From assembly GCA_032433765.1 (NCBI GenBank), contig JAVIAB010000025.1, forward strand, positions 35,548,782-35,612,781: a stretch of 64,000 nt of DNA, given 5' to 3'. The notes beneath the pieces were generated by a model, which saw nothing but the letters and a program-made list of their open reading frames with translations, was not told the origin of the DNA and searched no databases. The position numbers and the translations under genes were made by a program. Every line of letters starts with the position of its first letter. Position 1 is the first letter of the stretch. This document shows positions 23,056-34,190 of the stretch, piece by piece. The stretch comes from Megaustenia siamemsis. Taxonomy: Eukaryota > Mollusca > Gastropoda > Stylommatophora > Ariophantidae.

Positions 23056-23890
23056 CTATATAGACGACTGTTTTACAAATACCGACAAGTGACACGATTT
23101 GCCAAAGAATATCGATCGCGTGGCTGCAACTTCAGCTGAATTCACACGATCATCATCATCATCATCATTGAGTGCCGTCTCGCATCGAAGGTTGGCTACC
23201 ATGGAGCGCCATTCCACTCTGTCTCTTGCTTTGATGGGGCAGATTGTCATAGGTGGACTTGTCCATCTTTTGATGTTACTCATCCTTGTTAGTCTTGGTC
23301 TACCTCTGCCTCTTTTACCTTCTGTCTTAGCTTCCAATATTACTTTTATTAAGCTGTTATTTTTTTTAACATGCCCCAAAAATTTCATTTGTCTTGTCTT
23401 AATTGTATTTAGTAGTTCTCTTTTTATATTCAGTTGTTTTTAAAACTTTATCGTTTGTTATCTTTTGTTTCCATCCAATTCTACCTATTCTTCTATAAAT
23501 CCACATTTCAAAGTCTTTAATTTTCTGTTCTATTTTATTGTCTAATGTCCATGTTTCTGCACCATACAGGAATGTTGAGAAGATGTAACATTTTGCTTTT
23601 CTTAGTTTTAGCCCTGGTGTTATTTGTTTTGATGTTAATATATTTTTCATGGCATTAAAATTACTTTTTGCTATACCTCTTCGTTTGTTTATTTCAGTTA
23701 TACATTTTCCATCACTGGCTATAGTATGTCCCAGGTAGTTGTAGCTCTGAACTGTCTCCAGATGTATTCCTTAAACTTTGACATTTAGTTGTAGATCTTG
23801 ATAATTTTCTTTGTTTATGATCATTATTTTAGTCTTTTTTTTATTTTCATATCTTATCCATATATTTTGCTTGTCATGTTTATTACATTA
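23056..23890 (-). pseudogene. LINE-delta RT C-terminal region with (GAT)n tail
   Basis: Minus-strand end of a LINE reverse transcriptase. Readable segments: 23,650-23,399 with FLYGAETWTLDNKIEQKI and MWIYRRIGRIGW, and 23,388 onward with MKFLGHVKKN, EGKRGRGRPRLTRM, IKRWTS and RDRVEWRSMVANL, the standard terminal block. A stop or frameshift lies between them. The frame runs into a GAT repeat (23,143-23,168) that is the 3' tail. Upstream sequence to about 23,890 continues the element but is broken. A relative with the RT YADD motif lies at 50,700-52,153. Confidence 0.85.
23143..23168. repeat. (ATC)n / (GAT)n LINE tail microsatellite
   Basis: Short trinucleotide run at the 3' end of the minus-strand LINE-delta fragment; trinucleotide tails of this kind are known for several non-LTR clades. 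Confidence 0.85.
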
Positions 23891-24183
23891 AGTAATTGTT
23901 GTAGATCTTAGAATTCACACACTTCCCGGTAAAACAGATGGACATTTCGGTTTTCGACATCGACTGTAGTTGCGGATATCAGTGGGTCAGAAGCCCATAA
24001 AATAACCCACTCAACTCTGATGTGTATATTGATGGGGCTAGTTGGCCTCGGAACAAGCGGCCTGGCCACATTATACCCCTTTGCAAAAGCCCGTAGATGG
24101 GTTTTTTTTTTTACATTATCGGCAGCAGCCCACCTAACCTGCTATAGGAAAATGTGTTATTAAAATGAAATTTAAAAAAATAT

Positions 24184-24402
24184 ATGTGCAACGACAAACC
24201 ACACCGTTTCGGAAAAATGCCGTCCTTCTACAAGACCTGCGTCCATGCCCTTGAAGGAAATGACTGTCTGATGCGTCACAAAACACAAGACATCTACAAG
24301 CAACTCGTCAAGCAGCAGGAACAATCACTCAAAAGTAGAATCAAATGGAGCTACACCTACTTCCACAAAACCACCTTTGAAAACCTGCATCATACCTGCT
24401 AA
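24184..24402 (+). pseudogene. L1/Tx1-type LINE C-terminal fragment (diverged LINE-gamma relative)
   Basis: A 72-codon frame aligning with part of the LINE-gamma C-terminal region (36,700-37,350). Shared pattern: HRFGKMPSFYKTCVHALEGN against HHFG-PTPTFYKNCIQSIQGH, then IYKQLVKQQ against IYKHLIKQQ, then RIKWSYTYFHKTTF against RIKRGQNTFSQTTP. Both ends are truncated; there is no promoter or own gene structure. Confidence 0.75.
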
Positions 24403-25225
24403 GTAATTTAATTAATGCTATTAAAGTTACTAACATTAAATACAACTAGATTAGATAATTTAAATGACTAACACTAGAGAAAATAAAGACAATGCCTAGG
24501 GAATCCACGATGATGTAAACGTTTTAATGAAAATCGCACTCGGGATCATACACGGTTGTATGGCACGTAAAAAAAAATCCACCTGTCGCTGCATCCTGGT
24601 AGTGCAGGAGGAAAAGAACAAATCACTGAGTGGAAAACAATGAAAGAGTCACAGGAAAAGAACAAGATTTTGGACGTACCAGCAAAAATGTAGAAGACGA
24701 GTTTAGAGTGATGTAGTTAGATCGATATTCGCCATCGAAGCTTTAGGACGTACCAGTAAAAATGTAGTAGACGAGTTCAGTTACCTGTCTCAGGCAGCGG
24801 AGCTAGAATAGTTTGGAGAAGTCATCAGTGGAAATGTAGAAACTTTAGGATATAAATTAATAGATTTTAGAGATTGTTCAATGGAGTTATTATAATATTG
24901 ATCAGCACGAGAGATTTCTTAGAGATTCTATAACGTCCTCACGAATTACAAGAGTAGAACTGTGTGAATTGAACAAAGAATTACAAGCTAACTACTATAT
25001 ATTATCAAAGAAACTTCAGTACGGTCAAGGAGTTAATTGCTATAAACACCGCCGATTGGCTCTACAAAGTAACGCTGCAAAAAGTTGTAGAATGATAGAA
25101 CATTGCTGATTGTGTCTGAAGAATGTTGTCAAGCAATGCGGAGATTAAGAATAAAGACTGTTGTATCTTGTTACAACAAAAAATGAGACGAGATGTAGTC
25201 AGTCAGTCAAGTAGAAGAGTAACTT
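24403..25225. other. No gene recognised
   Basis: AT-rich sequence with a short local duplication (GGACGTACCAGCAAAAATGTA near 24,672 and again near 24,747). It may be decayed retroelement DNA, but nothing can be assigned. Confidence 0.5.
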
Positions 25226-25650
25226 CAGAGTTATGAGATAGACACGACTGATAGAAATGGTTGGACGCATAGACATTAGTTTAGCTCACTGGTAGTGAGA
25301 GTTAGTTGTTCAGAGTTATGAGATAGACACGACTGATAGAAATGGCTGGACACACTGACATTATATTAGATCACTAGTAGTGAGAATTAGTTCTTCAGAG
25401 TTATGAGATAGACAACTGATAGAAATGGCTGGATACACTGGCATTAGTTTAGATCACTAGTAGTGAGAGTTAGTTGTTCAGAGTTATGAGATAGACAATT
25501 GATAGAAATGGCTGGACACACTGACATTAGTTTAGATCACTAGTAGTGAGTTAGTTGTTCAGAGTTATGAGATAGACAAGACTGATAGAAATGGCTGGAC
25601 GCACTGGCATTAGTTTAGGTCACTTGTAATGAGAGTTAGCTGCTTCAGTT
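25226..25650. repeat. ~84-bp tandem repeat, five copies
   Basis: CAGAGTTATGAGATAGAC begins each copy at 25,226, 25,311, 25,396, 25,479 and about 25,560 (spacings 85, 85, 83 and 81 bp). Each copy includes CTGATAGAAATGGCTGGA and a TCACTAGTAGTGAG inverted motif (CTAGTAG/GTGAG area). Confidence 0.9.
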
Positions 25651-26239
25651 GTAGTTGAATTGTATAGTTACAATGATAGTTAAGTAATAGGTGAACAACT
25701 TCAGAAGTGTGTTTGTTGTTTCAGTAAATCAGCGGAGATAAGCATTAGAACACAATTTCACTGTCCATCAGTGTTAACTTAAAAGTTATCTTAATGTCAA
25801 CATAAATGATAATGTTCAGTACTACCACTAATTGATCATAGTGCTAAATTTATATCCAGTAACAAGATGGGAGCGTCCAATACTCATATACTGTTTCATC
25901 GGCTGATTTTTCGCTGTGCCAACCCAGTAATAATTAAGATGCATGATCTAGGTCAACTCAAAATTCTGATAAAGATATTACAAGATCAACAGTCTGCTGT
26001 GATCTATAACAAGATCATTTTTTTATGCCGCGAGCTTTAGATAAGGTCATCTACAAGAGCCTGGGACTTTATGTAAGATAGACGTTATAAATCAGCGAAG
26101 AGAACTGGAATTCTTTTCAACAGGTATATTGTAACAAGTGTAGGTGACAAGAATGAACTAATTAACAAGATAGTGGGTCGAGTAGCTTAACGAGGACGCT
26201 GAAGAATTTCTTTTTTTTTCACAAGTCAACGATCACAGT

Positions 26240-26470
26240 GAATGAACTGAAAGAAAAAATCGCCGCTGTAGTAATTACTTATCAAGCTAGCGATCAAAAA
26301 TATTTAAACAGTGTTGTCAAAGTATATCCAGAAAATATGAAATTATATCAACAGTATAAAGGTTGATATTGTACCTAACTTATGAATTAAATCAAGTAGC
26401 AAAGAAGTCACGTTCAGTGCAAGGAATAAGGAAGTTATATATATATTATATTCAAGTTAACTGACCAAGA
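26240..26470 (+). repeat. LTR-like dispersed repeat R, partial copy 1
   Basis: GTGAATGAACTGAAAG, ATTACTTATCAAGC, ACAGTATAAAGGTTGATATT and AAGAAGTCACGTTCA are shared in the same order with 33,985-34,190 and, more loosely, with 29,320-29,480. No open reading frame. The 600 bp before it (25,651-26,239) hold nothing recognisable. Confidence 0.75.
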
Positions 26471-26584
26471 ACTCTTGATTATGACATAGTCCTCATCAGC
26501 AGTCAGATAAAAGCGGTGCAGGAAAACACAAATGAACTGTCATCAATAGCCAGCAAAAATGAGCTTGAGATCATGAAAAGACTA

Positions 26585-27330
26585 AGGTCATGAAACGCCT
26601 AATTCCAACAGATGACAAAATATACATGGAAAACAACCCAGTGGAAGAGATCAATCACTTTATCTATCTTGGAAGTCACATTGATCGAGAAGGGGATACA
26701 AGTAAAAAAAATTAAAATAAGAAAAGCTAAAGCAGCAATGATCTTTCAGAAGCGTAGAAAAGTTGTGAAAATCAAAACTCATCAGCACAAATTCAAATCA
26801 AATGTACTATCTACCCTTGCGTACGCACGTGAGAGCTGGAAAACAAGAGACATAGAAACAAAGTTGAACGCATTAGAAAATAATTGTCTAAGGAAAATAC
26901 TTGGTATAGCGTGGAACGAGTTCAAAACAAACGATAAAATTAAAGAAATCGCCAATCAACCACAAATATCTTCAGTAATGAAGAAAAGACGATGGTCATA
27001 TATTGGACTTGTAATGAGAAGTGATAATAACCGGATAACAAAGGAAGCCCTCATGTGGGAAACAACAGGTAAGAGGAAAAGAGGAAATCCCAGAGAGGCA
27101 CTGAGAACATTGGTGAGAGAGGCAAGAGCTGCAGGAATCGGGTCCCTCAATGAGATAGAGCTGCTTGCACAGAACAGAGACAAATGTCGAGATTTGATAA
27201 AAGATCTTTACAAGGATTGAAAACTTCTAGAATAAAAATTTAGATAAGAGCAGTATCTCGGTCTACGCCCTATGAACCGGCTACGGCTCGAAAGGTCAAT
27301 AGATGGATGGACGGATGGATGGATGGATAA
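26585..27330 (+). pseudogene. LINE (epsilon) RT C-terminal region with (GGAT)n tail
   Basis: Non-LTR retrotransposon terminus on the plus strand. Before the main frame, 26,640-26,700 reads VEEINHFIYLGSHIDREGD in another frame. The main frame to 27,220 has LAYARESWKTRDIETK, ENNCLRKILGIAWNEF, NDKIKEIANQPQ, RRWSYIGLVMR and WETTGKRKRGNP followed by LAQNRDKCRDLIKDL, the usual RT terminal domain. A frameshift near 26,700 separates FIYLGS from the rest. The element ends in a GGAT microsatellite at about 27,300-27,329, after which the 28-bp satellite starts. The catalytic core is missing. Confidence 0.85.
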
Positions 27331-27342
27331 GAATACTGGAGA

Positions 27343-29147
27343 TGAATTCATAACGACCCGCGATAGCCTAACAATTCATAACGACCTGCCATAGCTTAAC
27401 AATTCATAATGACCCGCGATAGCTTAACAATTCATAACGACCTGCGATAGCTTAACAATTCATAACGACCTGCGATAGCTTAACAATTCATAACCACCCG
27501 CGATAGCTTAACAATTCATAACGACCTGCCATAGCTTAACAATTCATAACGACCCGCGATAGCTTAACAATTCATAACGACCCGCGATAGCTTAACAATT
27601 CATAACGACCCGCGATAGCCTAACAATTCATAACGACCCGCGATAGCTTAACAATTCATAACGACCTGCGATAGCCTAACTAACAATTCATAACGACCTG
27701 CGATAGCCTAACAATTCATAAAGACCCGCGATAGCCTAACAATTCATAACGACCTGCGATAGCTTAACAATTCATATCGACCCGCGATAGCTTAACAATT
27801 CATAACGACCCGCGATAGCTTAACAATTCATAAAGACTCGCGATAGCCTAACAATTCATAACGACCTGCGATAGCCTAACAATTCATAACGACCTGCGAT
27901 AGCCTAACAATTCATAACGACCTGCGATAGCCTAACAATTCATAACGACCTGCGATAGCCTAACAATTCATAACGACCTGCGATAGCCTAACAATTCATA
28001 ACGACCCGCGATAGCACAACAATTCATAAAGACCCGCGATAGCCTAACAATTCATAACGACCTGCGATAGCCTAACAATTCATAACGACCCGCCATAGCC
28101 TAACAATTCATAACTACCCGCGATAGCCTAACAATTCATAACGACCCGCCATAGCCTAACAATTCATAACGACCCGCGATAGCCTAACAATTCATAACGA
28201 CCCGTGATAGCCTAACAATTCTTAACGACCCGTGATAGCCTAACAATTCATAACGACCCGCCATAGCCTAACAATTCTTAAAGACCCGCGATAGCCTAAC
28301 AATTCATAAAGACCCGTGACAGCTTAACAATTCTTAACGACCCGCGATAGCCTAACAATTCATAACTACCCGCGATAGCCTAACAATTCATAACGACCCG
28401 CTATAGCCTAACAATTCATAACGACCCGCTATAGCCTAACAATTCATAACGACCCGTGATAGCTTAACAATTCATAACGACCAGCGATAGCCTAACAATT
28501 CATAAAGACCCGCGATAGCCTAACAATTCATAAAGACCCGCGATAGCCTAACAATTCATAAAGACCCGCGATAGCCTAACAATTCATAAAGACCCGCCAT
28601 AGCCTAACAATTCATAAAGACCATCGATAGCCTAACAATTCATAAAGACCCGCCATAGCCTAACAATTCATAAAGACCCGCCATAGCCTAACAATTCATA
28701 AAGACCTGCGATAGCCTAACAATTCATAAAGATCATCGATAGCCTAACAATTCATAAAGACCCGCGATAGCCTAACAATTCATAAAGACCCGCGATAGCC
28801 TAACAATTCATAAAGACCCGCCATAGCCTAACAATTCATAAAGACCATCGATAGCCTAACAATTCATAAAGACCCGCCATAGCCTAACAATTCATAAAGA
28901 CCCGCCATAGCCTAACAATTCATAAAGACCTGCGATAGCCTAACAATTCATAAAGATCATCGATAGCCTAACAATTCATAACGACCCGCGATAGCTTAAC
29001 AATTCATAACGACCCGCGATAGCTTAACAATTCATAACGACAGGCGATAGCTTAACAATTCATAACGACCCGCGATAGCTTAACAATTCATAACGACCCG
29101 CGATAGCTTAACAATTCATAAAGACCCGCGATAGCCTAACAATTCAT
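27343..29147. repeat. 28-bp minisatellite array, ~64 copies
   Basis: Monomer approximates ACAATTCATAACGACCCG then CGATAGCCTA, period exactly 28 bp. Variants occur at the AACGA/AAAGA position and in the CCCGCG, CCTGCG, CCCGCC and CCATCG positions. One monomer near 27,680 has an extra TAAC. The final third shows a higher-order pattern of eight monomers (224 bp). No spacers, so it is not a CRISPR array. It lies directly after the tail of the LINE at 26,585. Confidence 0.95.
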
Positions 29148-29319
29148 AGATTAGTCTATAAAAGTACTGGGTGAACATTAAGGCGTTGTTAATGAACTAA
29201 TGAACTATTATTATTAATCCAATTATAATGAATCAGTAAAATACTCCTTTAGACATTTTGGATGTGAAATAAATCAAGCTATATGATGAAGCATTTCTTT
29301 TAAAAAAAAAATCCCCAAG
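29148..29319. other. Short AT-rich spacer
   Basis: Sequence between the 28-bp array and repeat R copy 2; nothing recognised. Confidence 0.5.
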
Positions 29320-30470
29320 ATTTCACAAGTCAAGAATATTTAAACAATGTTACAAAGTATAACAAGAAAATACGTATTATATTAACAGTATAAATGTTGA
29401 TATTAAATCTAACTTACGAAGTAAATCAATTAGCAAGAAAAGTCAGGTTCAGGGAATGGAATTAGCAAGTTATATATTTATTCAAGTTAGTATTTAATAT
29501 GCAAGTCGGACAAATGATCAAGAACTGGAAATAGCAAAGATATCATAGTAGCTCAAGACAAAACATGCTCAAGTTAGCATAGAAGCGCAAGATAAAACAT
29601 GCTCAAGTTATCATAGAAGCTCAAGATAAAACATGCTCAAGTTATCATAGTAGCTCAAGATAAAACATGCTCAAGTTATCATAGAAGCTCAAGATAAAAC
29701 ATGCTCAAGTTATCATAGTAGCTCAAGATAAAACATGCTCAAGTTATCATAGAAGCTCAAGATAAAAAATGCTCAAGTTATCATAGAAGCTCAAGATAAA
29801 ACATGCTCAAGTTATCATAGAAGCTCAAGATAAAACATGCTCAAGTTATCATAGAAGCTCAAGATAAAACATGCTCAAGTTATCATAGTAGCTCAAGATA
29901 AAACATGCTCAAGTTAGCATTGAAGCTCAAGACAAAACATGCTCAAGTTATCGAGACAAGTCAAATTTATGCAAACAATTTCACAACTAAAGAATTCAAG
30001 TAACTTCAGCCCGTCATGTCATGAGGCTCTAAAATATTGCAAGACAACAGAGCACGTTTAAAACTGATTAAGATCGATATCGTCAATTAGCGTACGACAA
30101 ATCCAGGTCAACTAGGGAACATTGTGACATTGTGAGATAGTCGAACTTAAAACGTTGTCTGAAGAGAGAGAGCCGTGTAATCACGTGACCGCGTGAGTGT
30201 AACCTGCTTCCTGCTCAAGAAATATAAACATCGCGTGTGTACTTTCATTTTCCAAGGATCAGGTGTGAATTACTTACTTATTTAATTATATTTAGGAATT
30301 AATTGATTGCCATTTTGAATTGATTGTTGAAATGAAAATTACGGAATTATTATTTAGATGAATAGTTATAAAATAGTATTTAATTGAAATATAGTTTTAA
30401 ATTAATACATTGAATTGAAATTTGTCCACAGCAGTTAATATAAACTTTGTTTTCCTTCCAGAGAGACGAA
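29320..30470 (+). repeat. LTR-like dispersed repeat R, copy 2 (contains 34-bp minisatellite)
   Basis: Shares its first part with 26,270-26,460 and 34,030-34,190 and its last part (29,930-30,300) with 34,500-34,900: GACAAGTCAAATT, TTGCAAGACAACAGAGCACG, ATCACGTGA, GTGTAACCT and AAACATCGCGTGTGT in order. A gag-like frame follows 300 bp later, so this is plausibly the LTR and leader of an LTR retrotransposon. LTR ends and a primer-binding site could not be fixed. Several substitutions separate the copies. Confidence 0.6.
29548..29950. repeat. 34-bp minisatellite, ~12 copies
   Basis: Unit GCTCAAGATAAAACATGCTC plus AAGTTATCATAGAA (34 bp). The corresponding place in the related copy at 34,500-34,560 has a single such unit, so the array is a local expansion inside repeat R. 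Confidence 0.92.
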
Positions 30471-30784
30471 TCAACACCTTTGTATTATGAATTGAAAATA
30501 TGTTGTTAAATTATATTAAATTATCAATCATCTCATGCAAATGATGACAGTGTACAAAAGGCAAGTGTTAATTGCCTAATTATATAAATATGGAACACAT
30601 TCTTGCACATATAGAATCAACAGTTAGATATACGCAGACGATAGAAAATGTGTTTACAACAGAGTCTATTGATCGAAGTGAGAAATTATATTAGTGTTAA
30701 AGATAGCATTGTAAAACATGACAAAAACCTTAGATCATGGCAATGAAGTGATGAGACTAGTAACTGAAACGGTTGGTTAATTGA

Positions 30785-31020
30785 GGCTGGCAATGAACTA
30801 TCAAAATATTAGGAATAGTATTGCCACGTTCAAAGGAGAACCATCGCTATTTAGAGAGTGGATAGAAAGTATAGACAATTTAGCTCACTTAACGACAAAT
30901 AAAGAACTAAGGAATATAAATTTTAGATCTGATGAAGAGACAATTTTCCGTTCTTAAGAAGAAAATTAAAATCATTATCCGAGGAAACGTGGGAGAATAC
31001 GAACAAATATTAGCCTGATT
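30785..31020 (+). pseudogene. LTR-retrotransposon gag-like fragment
   Basis: One frame reads TFKGEPSLFREWIESIDNL followed by AHLTTNKELRN and then a stop (near 30,955). The F-x-G-x-x-x-x-F-x-x-W pattern is typical of the start of gag domains in Gypsy- and BEL-type retrotransposons. No pol, protease or integrase sequence follows within the window, and in-frame stops are present. Assignment depends on a short motif, but its position downstream of the LTR-like repeat supports it. Confidence 0.5.
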
Positions 31021-31639
31021 GTTGTGTGTGCTACGTTATCATGTTGATGGCTGATCGTATATTCCTAGACCGGCCATACGCTAATGGTAAAAGACGACAT
31101 GACGGTGCTTTGTTCATGACTTTGCAGCAGCGAGGTGACTCCCATAGCTTCCTGTTAGTCAGGAGGGATGTTGTCTAGTTTCAAGAGGGCTACTGTGAGA
31201 TAGAGGGTAGACATGTGAACTAGTTTTCACAAATTCACATTGCAGGGAGATCTTTCGATCTGTTATTTGATGTGCGACGGGGATAACCCGATGACTAACA
31301 GTGTTTAATATGTTCGGATTTAGAGGCAAAAACGATGTCCTAACATTTTCAAGCGCTATACATTAAAAAAAAAATATGACGATCATCATTTTCAGGAGGG
31401 CGTGAACTTCATGTCAGTATGGTGGATAGGCTGCAGAACCATTAAAGGCTACGTCTGAAAATTGTTCATTGTTGCAGTTTCCTCATATTCCAAGTCCGGC
31501 TTGTTGCAGAAGCTACTGAGTTAAGTGCTCTGTGAACACCGTGAGCTGTGCGTTTCATCCATTTTAATCGTGTTTCAATATTCAGACTTACTATATTGGT
31601 GATATCGTATGAGAGGGAAGAGACGGTTTTGTTAACTTT
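31021..31639. other. No gene recognised
   Basis: Mixed-composition sequence (for example CGCAGCGAGGTGACTCCC area at 31,125-31,145). No motif or periodicity that I can support. Confidence 0.5.
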
Positions 31640-31888
31640 CTGTGCGGTTTCACCTTATGTATTTTGGCGTGTGATAAGACTGCTATGATGGGGACTACAG
31701 ATAACTTTCTTTTTTTTTGGGAGATGAGATAGCAATTCGGATGATTTTACTGGCACAGGCGGTTGAGAAATTATGGATTTCAATTTGTTTGCAGTGATAC
31801 CGGGGCCTTCCATAACCATAATCATATTGGCCTTTAGGTATGCAGAAGAAAGATGTTCACACAATATAAAGAAAAAAGTTAACCTCAA
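31640..31888 (-). pseudogene. C-terminal tail of RNase H-bearing LINE (zeta), minus copy
   Basis: The frame contains GPGITANKLKSIISQPP followed by PVKSSELLSHLPKKKK, which matches the end of the plus-strand element at 33,230-33,335 (CPGITANELKSIIAQPP then ESSELLTHLPN). Only the terminal tail is present here, on the opposite strand. Flanks carry nothing else of the element. Confidence 0.78.
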
Positions 31889-32250
31889 GGCTTACCTCAA
31901 CCTTTATCTTAAGCATCACCGTAGCAAAAATTACTTAAAATCACTTTTATGAATTTAACCTCCTGAATATTTTTTTATGAATACGCCTATGAAACTGTTA
32001 TAAAAAAAATTAATTAACCTCTATGTTTACCTCAAACTTCATATTAGACATCATCGTAGCAAAAATTTACTTAAAAGTCACTTTTATGAATTTTTAACCC
32101 TTGATCATTTTTTTAGGGATACGCCTATGAAACTATAAAAAAAAAAATTTAACCTCTAGATTCTCCCAAAACTTCATATTAGACATCCTCATAGCAAGAT
32201 TTTGAATAAAAATAACTTTTATGAATTTTAACCCCGGCCATTTTTTATAG
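31878..32250. repeat. ~125-bp tandem repeat, three copies
   Basis: TTAACCTCTATGTTTACCTC, TCATATTAGACATCATCGT, CACTTTTATGAATTTT and ATACGCCTATGAAACT recur in order three times, the third copy cut short. Probably a simple local triplication. Confidence 0.82.
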
Positions 32251-32251
32251 A

Positions 32252-32440
32252 TCATCATCATCATCAAGTACCGGGCCTAGTGGCGTAGATGATCATGTCT
32301 CTCCACAACATTCGATCTCAACAGCTATTTATCATTTCTGTTGTTGATCTTCTGCCGAGCCATTCTCTTAAGCTGTCTGTTATTTTTCTCTTTGCTTCCC
32401 TCTATCTCTTCGTCCTTCAATTTTCCAAATATTTTCAATA
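32252..32440 (-). pseudogene. 3' end of a LINE (eta) with (GAT)n tail
   Basis: ATCATCATCATCATC at 32,252 is the tail; upstream on the minus strand the sequence matches 46,159-46,315 on the plus strand: GAAGGACGAAGAGATAGAG, AATGGCTCGGCAG and GAGAGACATGATCATC recur. This is the terminal region of a LINE whose coding part is not otherwise in the window. In both copies the frame is broken. Confidence 0.65.
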
Positions 32441-32474
32441 GTAAATTTACACGCTAGGCTTTCCCCAAACTTCA

Positions 32475-33335
32475 CACATATACACAGATGGCTCTACTAC
32501 AAACGCAACCAGAAATGGAGGAGGAGGTCTGTTCTTGAGGCTGAATAACCAAGATGAGATCACCAAGTCAATAGCTACTGGGAAATTCTCAAACAACTTT
32601 AACGCAAAAACTGAAGCCCTCAAAGACGCTGCAAAACTGGCTATCCAACACAAAAATAGCACGCACAAGATATTGGTGATACTGACTGATGCACTGTCAG
32701 TCCTAACAGCTCTAAAATCCTCAGGAACAGTGAGCTAGACGACTGAGAACAACCCTACCAGCTGTGCAATAACTTCAAGAGAGTGGTCATGCAGTGGGTA
32801 CCATCACACTGTAATATACATGGAAACAAATGCGCAGACAAATTAGCTAAAGAGACAGGTAGATTACCACAAGAGAACCATCTAGTAAGCTACGATGAAG
32901 CCAAATCCATCATCAAAAGAAAGTATCATGAAAAATGGAAACAAGAACACTCGAAGTGTAACGAAGAGGGATGGGTACCTCCAACTATCAAGGAGGGATC
33001 AAGTCATCATACTTCCATACGCACTGACCACAATAGAATGAGAAATCACATGTTCACTAAACTCAAAATAGGAACTACCATAGGAATGCCACTGTATACA
33101 GGATAACATGACAACAAAACATGTTCAACAGGATTGCCCTCACTTTTACAGACCTGAGGACAATGTGGGCCACACCCACCTCCCTGGAAGAGAAACTATA
33201 CGGGGCAACTTTGGTTCTTTAGTCATGGAATGCCCCGGTATCACTGCAAACGAATTAAAATCCATAATTGCTCAACCGCCCATGCCAGTGGAATCATCCG
33301 AATTACTAACTCATCTCCCAAACAAAGAAAGGTAG
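32475..33335 (+). pseudogene. LINE (zeta) RNase H and C-terminal region
   Basis: Reads, in segments, TSHIYTDGSTTNATRNGGGG (first catalytic Asp in TDG), KTEALKDAAKLAIQH (catalytic Glu), ILTDALSVLTAL (second Asp) and QWVPSHCNIHGNKCADKLAKE (SHxxxxGN-x-x-AD). A stop at 32,736 interrupts between the third and fourth elements. A C-terminal region follows (33,108-33,335) with DCPHFYRPED and SLVMECPGITAN. This is a more complete RNase H domain than in LINE-beta and only distantly similar to it. RT and endonuclease are not adjacent. Confidence 0.82.
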
Positions 33336-33416
33336 CTGTAGTCCCCATCATAGCAGTCTCAGCACATGTCAGAAGACGTAAGGCGAGACCGCACAGATAG
33401 TGAACGCAGCCAATAA

Positions 33417-33533
33417 ATGTGCAATAACTTCCAGAGAGTGGTCAACCAGTGGGTACCATCACACAGTAATGTACACGGAAACGAACGCGCAGACAAACTA
33501 GCTAAAGAGAGAGGAAGATTACCATCATAAGAG
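33417..33533 (+). pseudogene. Second partial RNase H copy (zeta)
   Basis: TGCAATAACTTCCAGAGAGT, CAGTGGGTACCATCACACAG and AACGCGCAGACAAACTAGC repeat the segment 32,763-32,875 with substitutions. It spans the SHxxxxGNxxAD part only and ends after AGGAAGATTACCAT. Confidence 0.8.
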
Positions 33534-33584
33534 AGTCCGGAGTCATAGATTTAAAGAGCAATGATCGTAGAAGAAGAAAAAACA

Positions 33585-33790
33585 AACGGACACAGCAGAG
33601 ATTGCCAAAGCTTTCGAGTATTACTACCGGAAGCTCTATACACAAGAAGACACACGGGAAGACGTAAAAGACAAATGTATGTAACACACAAAGTTATTGA
33701 CAGAAACAGACAACCAATCATTGAACGCTGAGATAACACCGCGGATTTGACGACCTCAGCGAGAGCCATGCAATAGAACAAAAACGGTTG
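33585..33790 (+). pseudogene. L1/Tx1-type LINE fragment, region just before the RT core
   Basis: In shifting frames it reads AKAFEYYYRKLYTQEDTRED and TKLLTETDNQSLNAEITP, matching LINE-gamma residues about 413-460 (KAFEDYYRNLYTESNTHPN and RKLPDADREKLDEELTLAD). Frameshifts and stops are present. It is flanked by the RNase H copy on the left and repeat R on the right. Confidence 0.68.
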
Positions 33791-33959
33791 AGCCGGATCG
33801 ACTCACAGTAGAGTTTTATCTACATTTTCTTCCCCACAGGCCCACTGCTTGTGCGGGTCGCCGCTGAATCATTCGTCAAAGGACAGCTCTCTGCGAGCAT
33901 GAATGCGTCATACATTTCACTACAGATGCCGACAGTAGGGACCAACAATAACAGCACTA

Positions 33960-34190
33960 CAACACATAATAGAAGCTCAACGAGACAAGTGAATGAAATA
34001 ATACAAAAATCGCCGACGTAGTGGTTACTTATCAAGCCAGCTATAAAAAATATGTAAACAGTGTTATCAAAGTATATCTAGAAAATACGAATTATATTAA
34101 CAGTATAAAGGTTGATATTGTATCTAACTCACGAAGTAAATCAAGTAGCAAAGAAGTCACGTTCAATGCAAGGAATATGCAAGTTATATA
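33960..34190 (+). repeat. LTR-like dispersed repeat R, copy 3 (first part)
   Basis: Matches 26,240-26,470 closely (ATCGCCGACGTAGTGGTTAC, AACAGTATAAAGGTTGATAT, AAATCAAGTAGCAAAGAAGT). It is interrupted at about 34,190 by a LINE endonuclease fragment and resumes near 34,497. Confidence 0.78.

Noticed and set aside
22861..23139. 92-codon plus-strand ORF
   Set aside because: No motif, and it overlaps the 3' end of a minus-strand LINE; likely chance.
27343..29147. 28-bp regular repeats as a CRISPR array
   Set aside because: Repeats are contiguous with no spacers, monomers vary, and the surroundings are eukaryotic LINEs.
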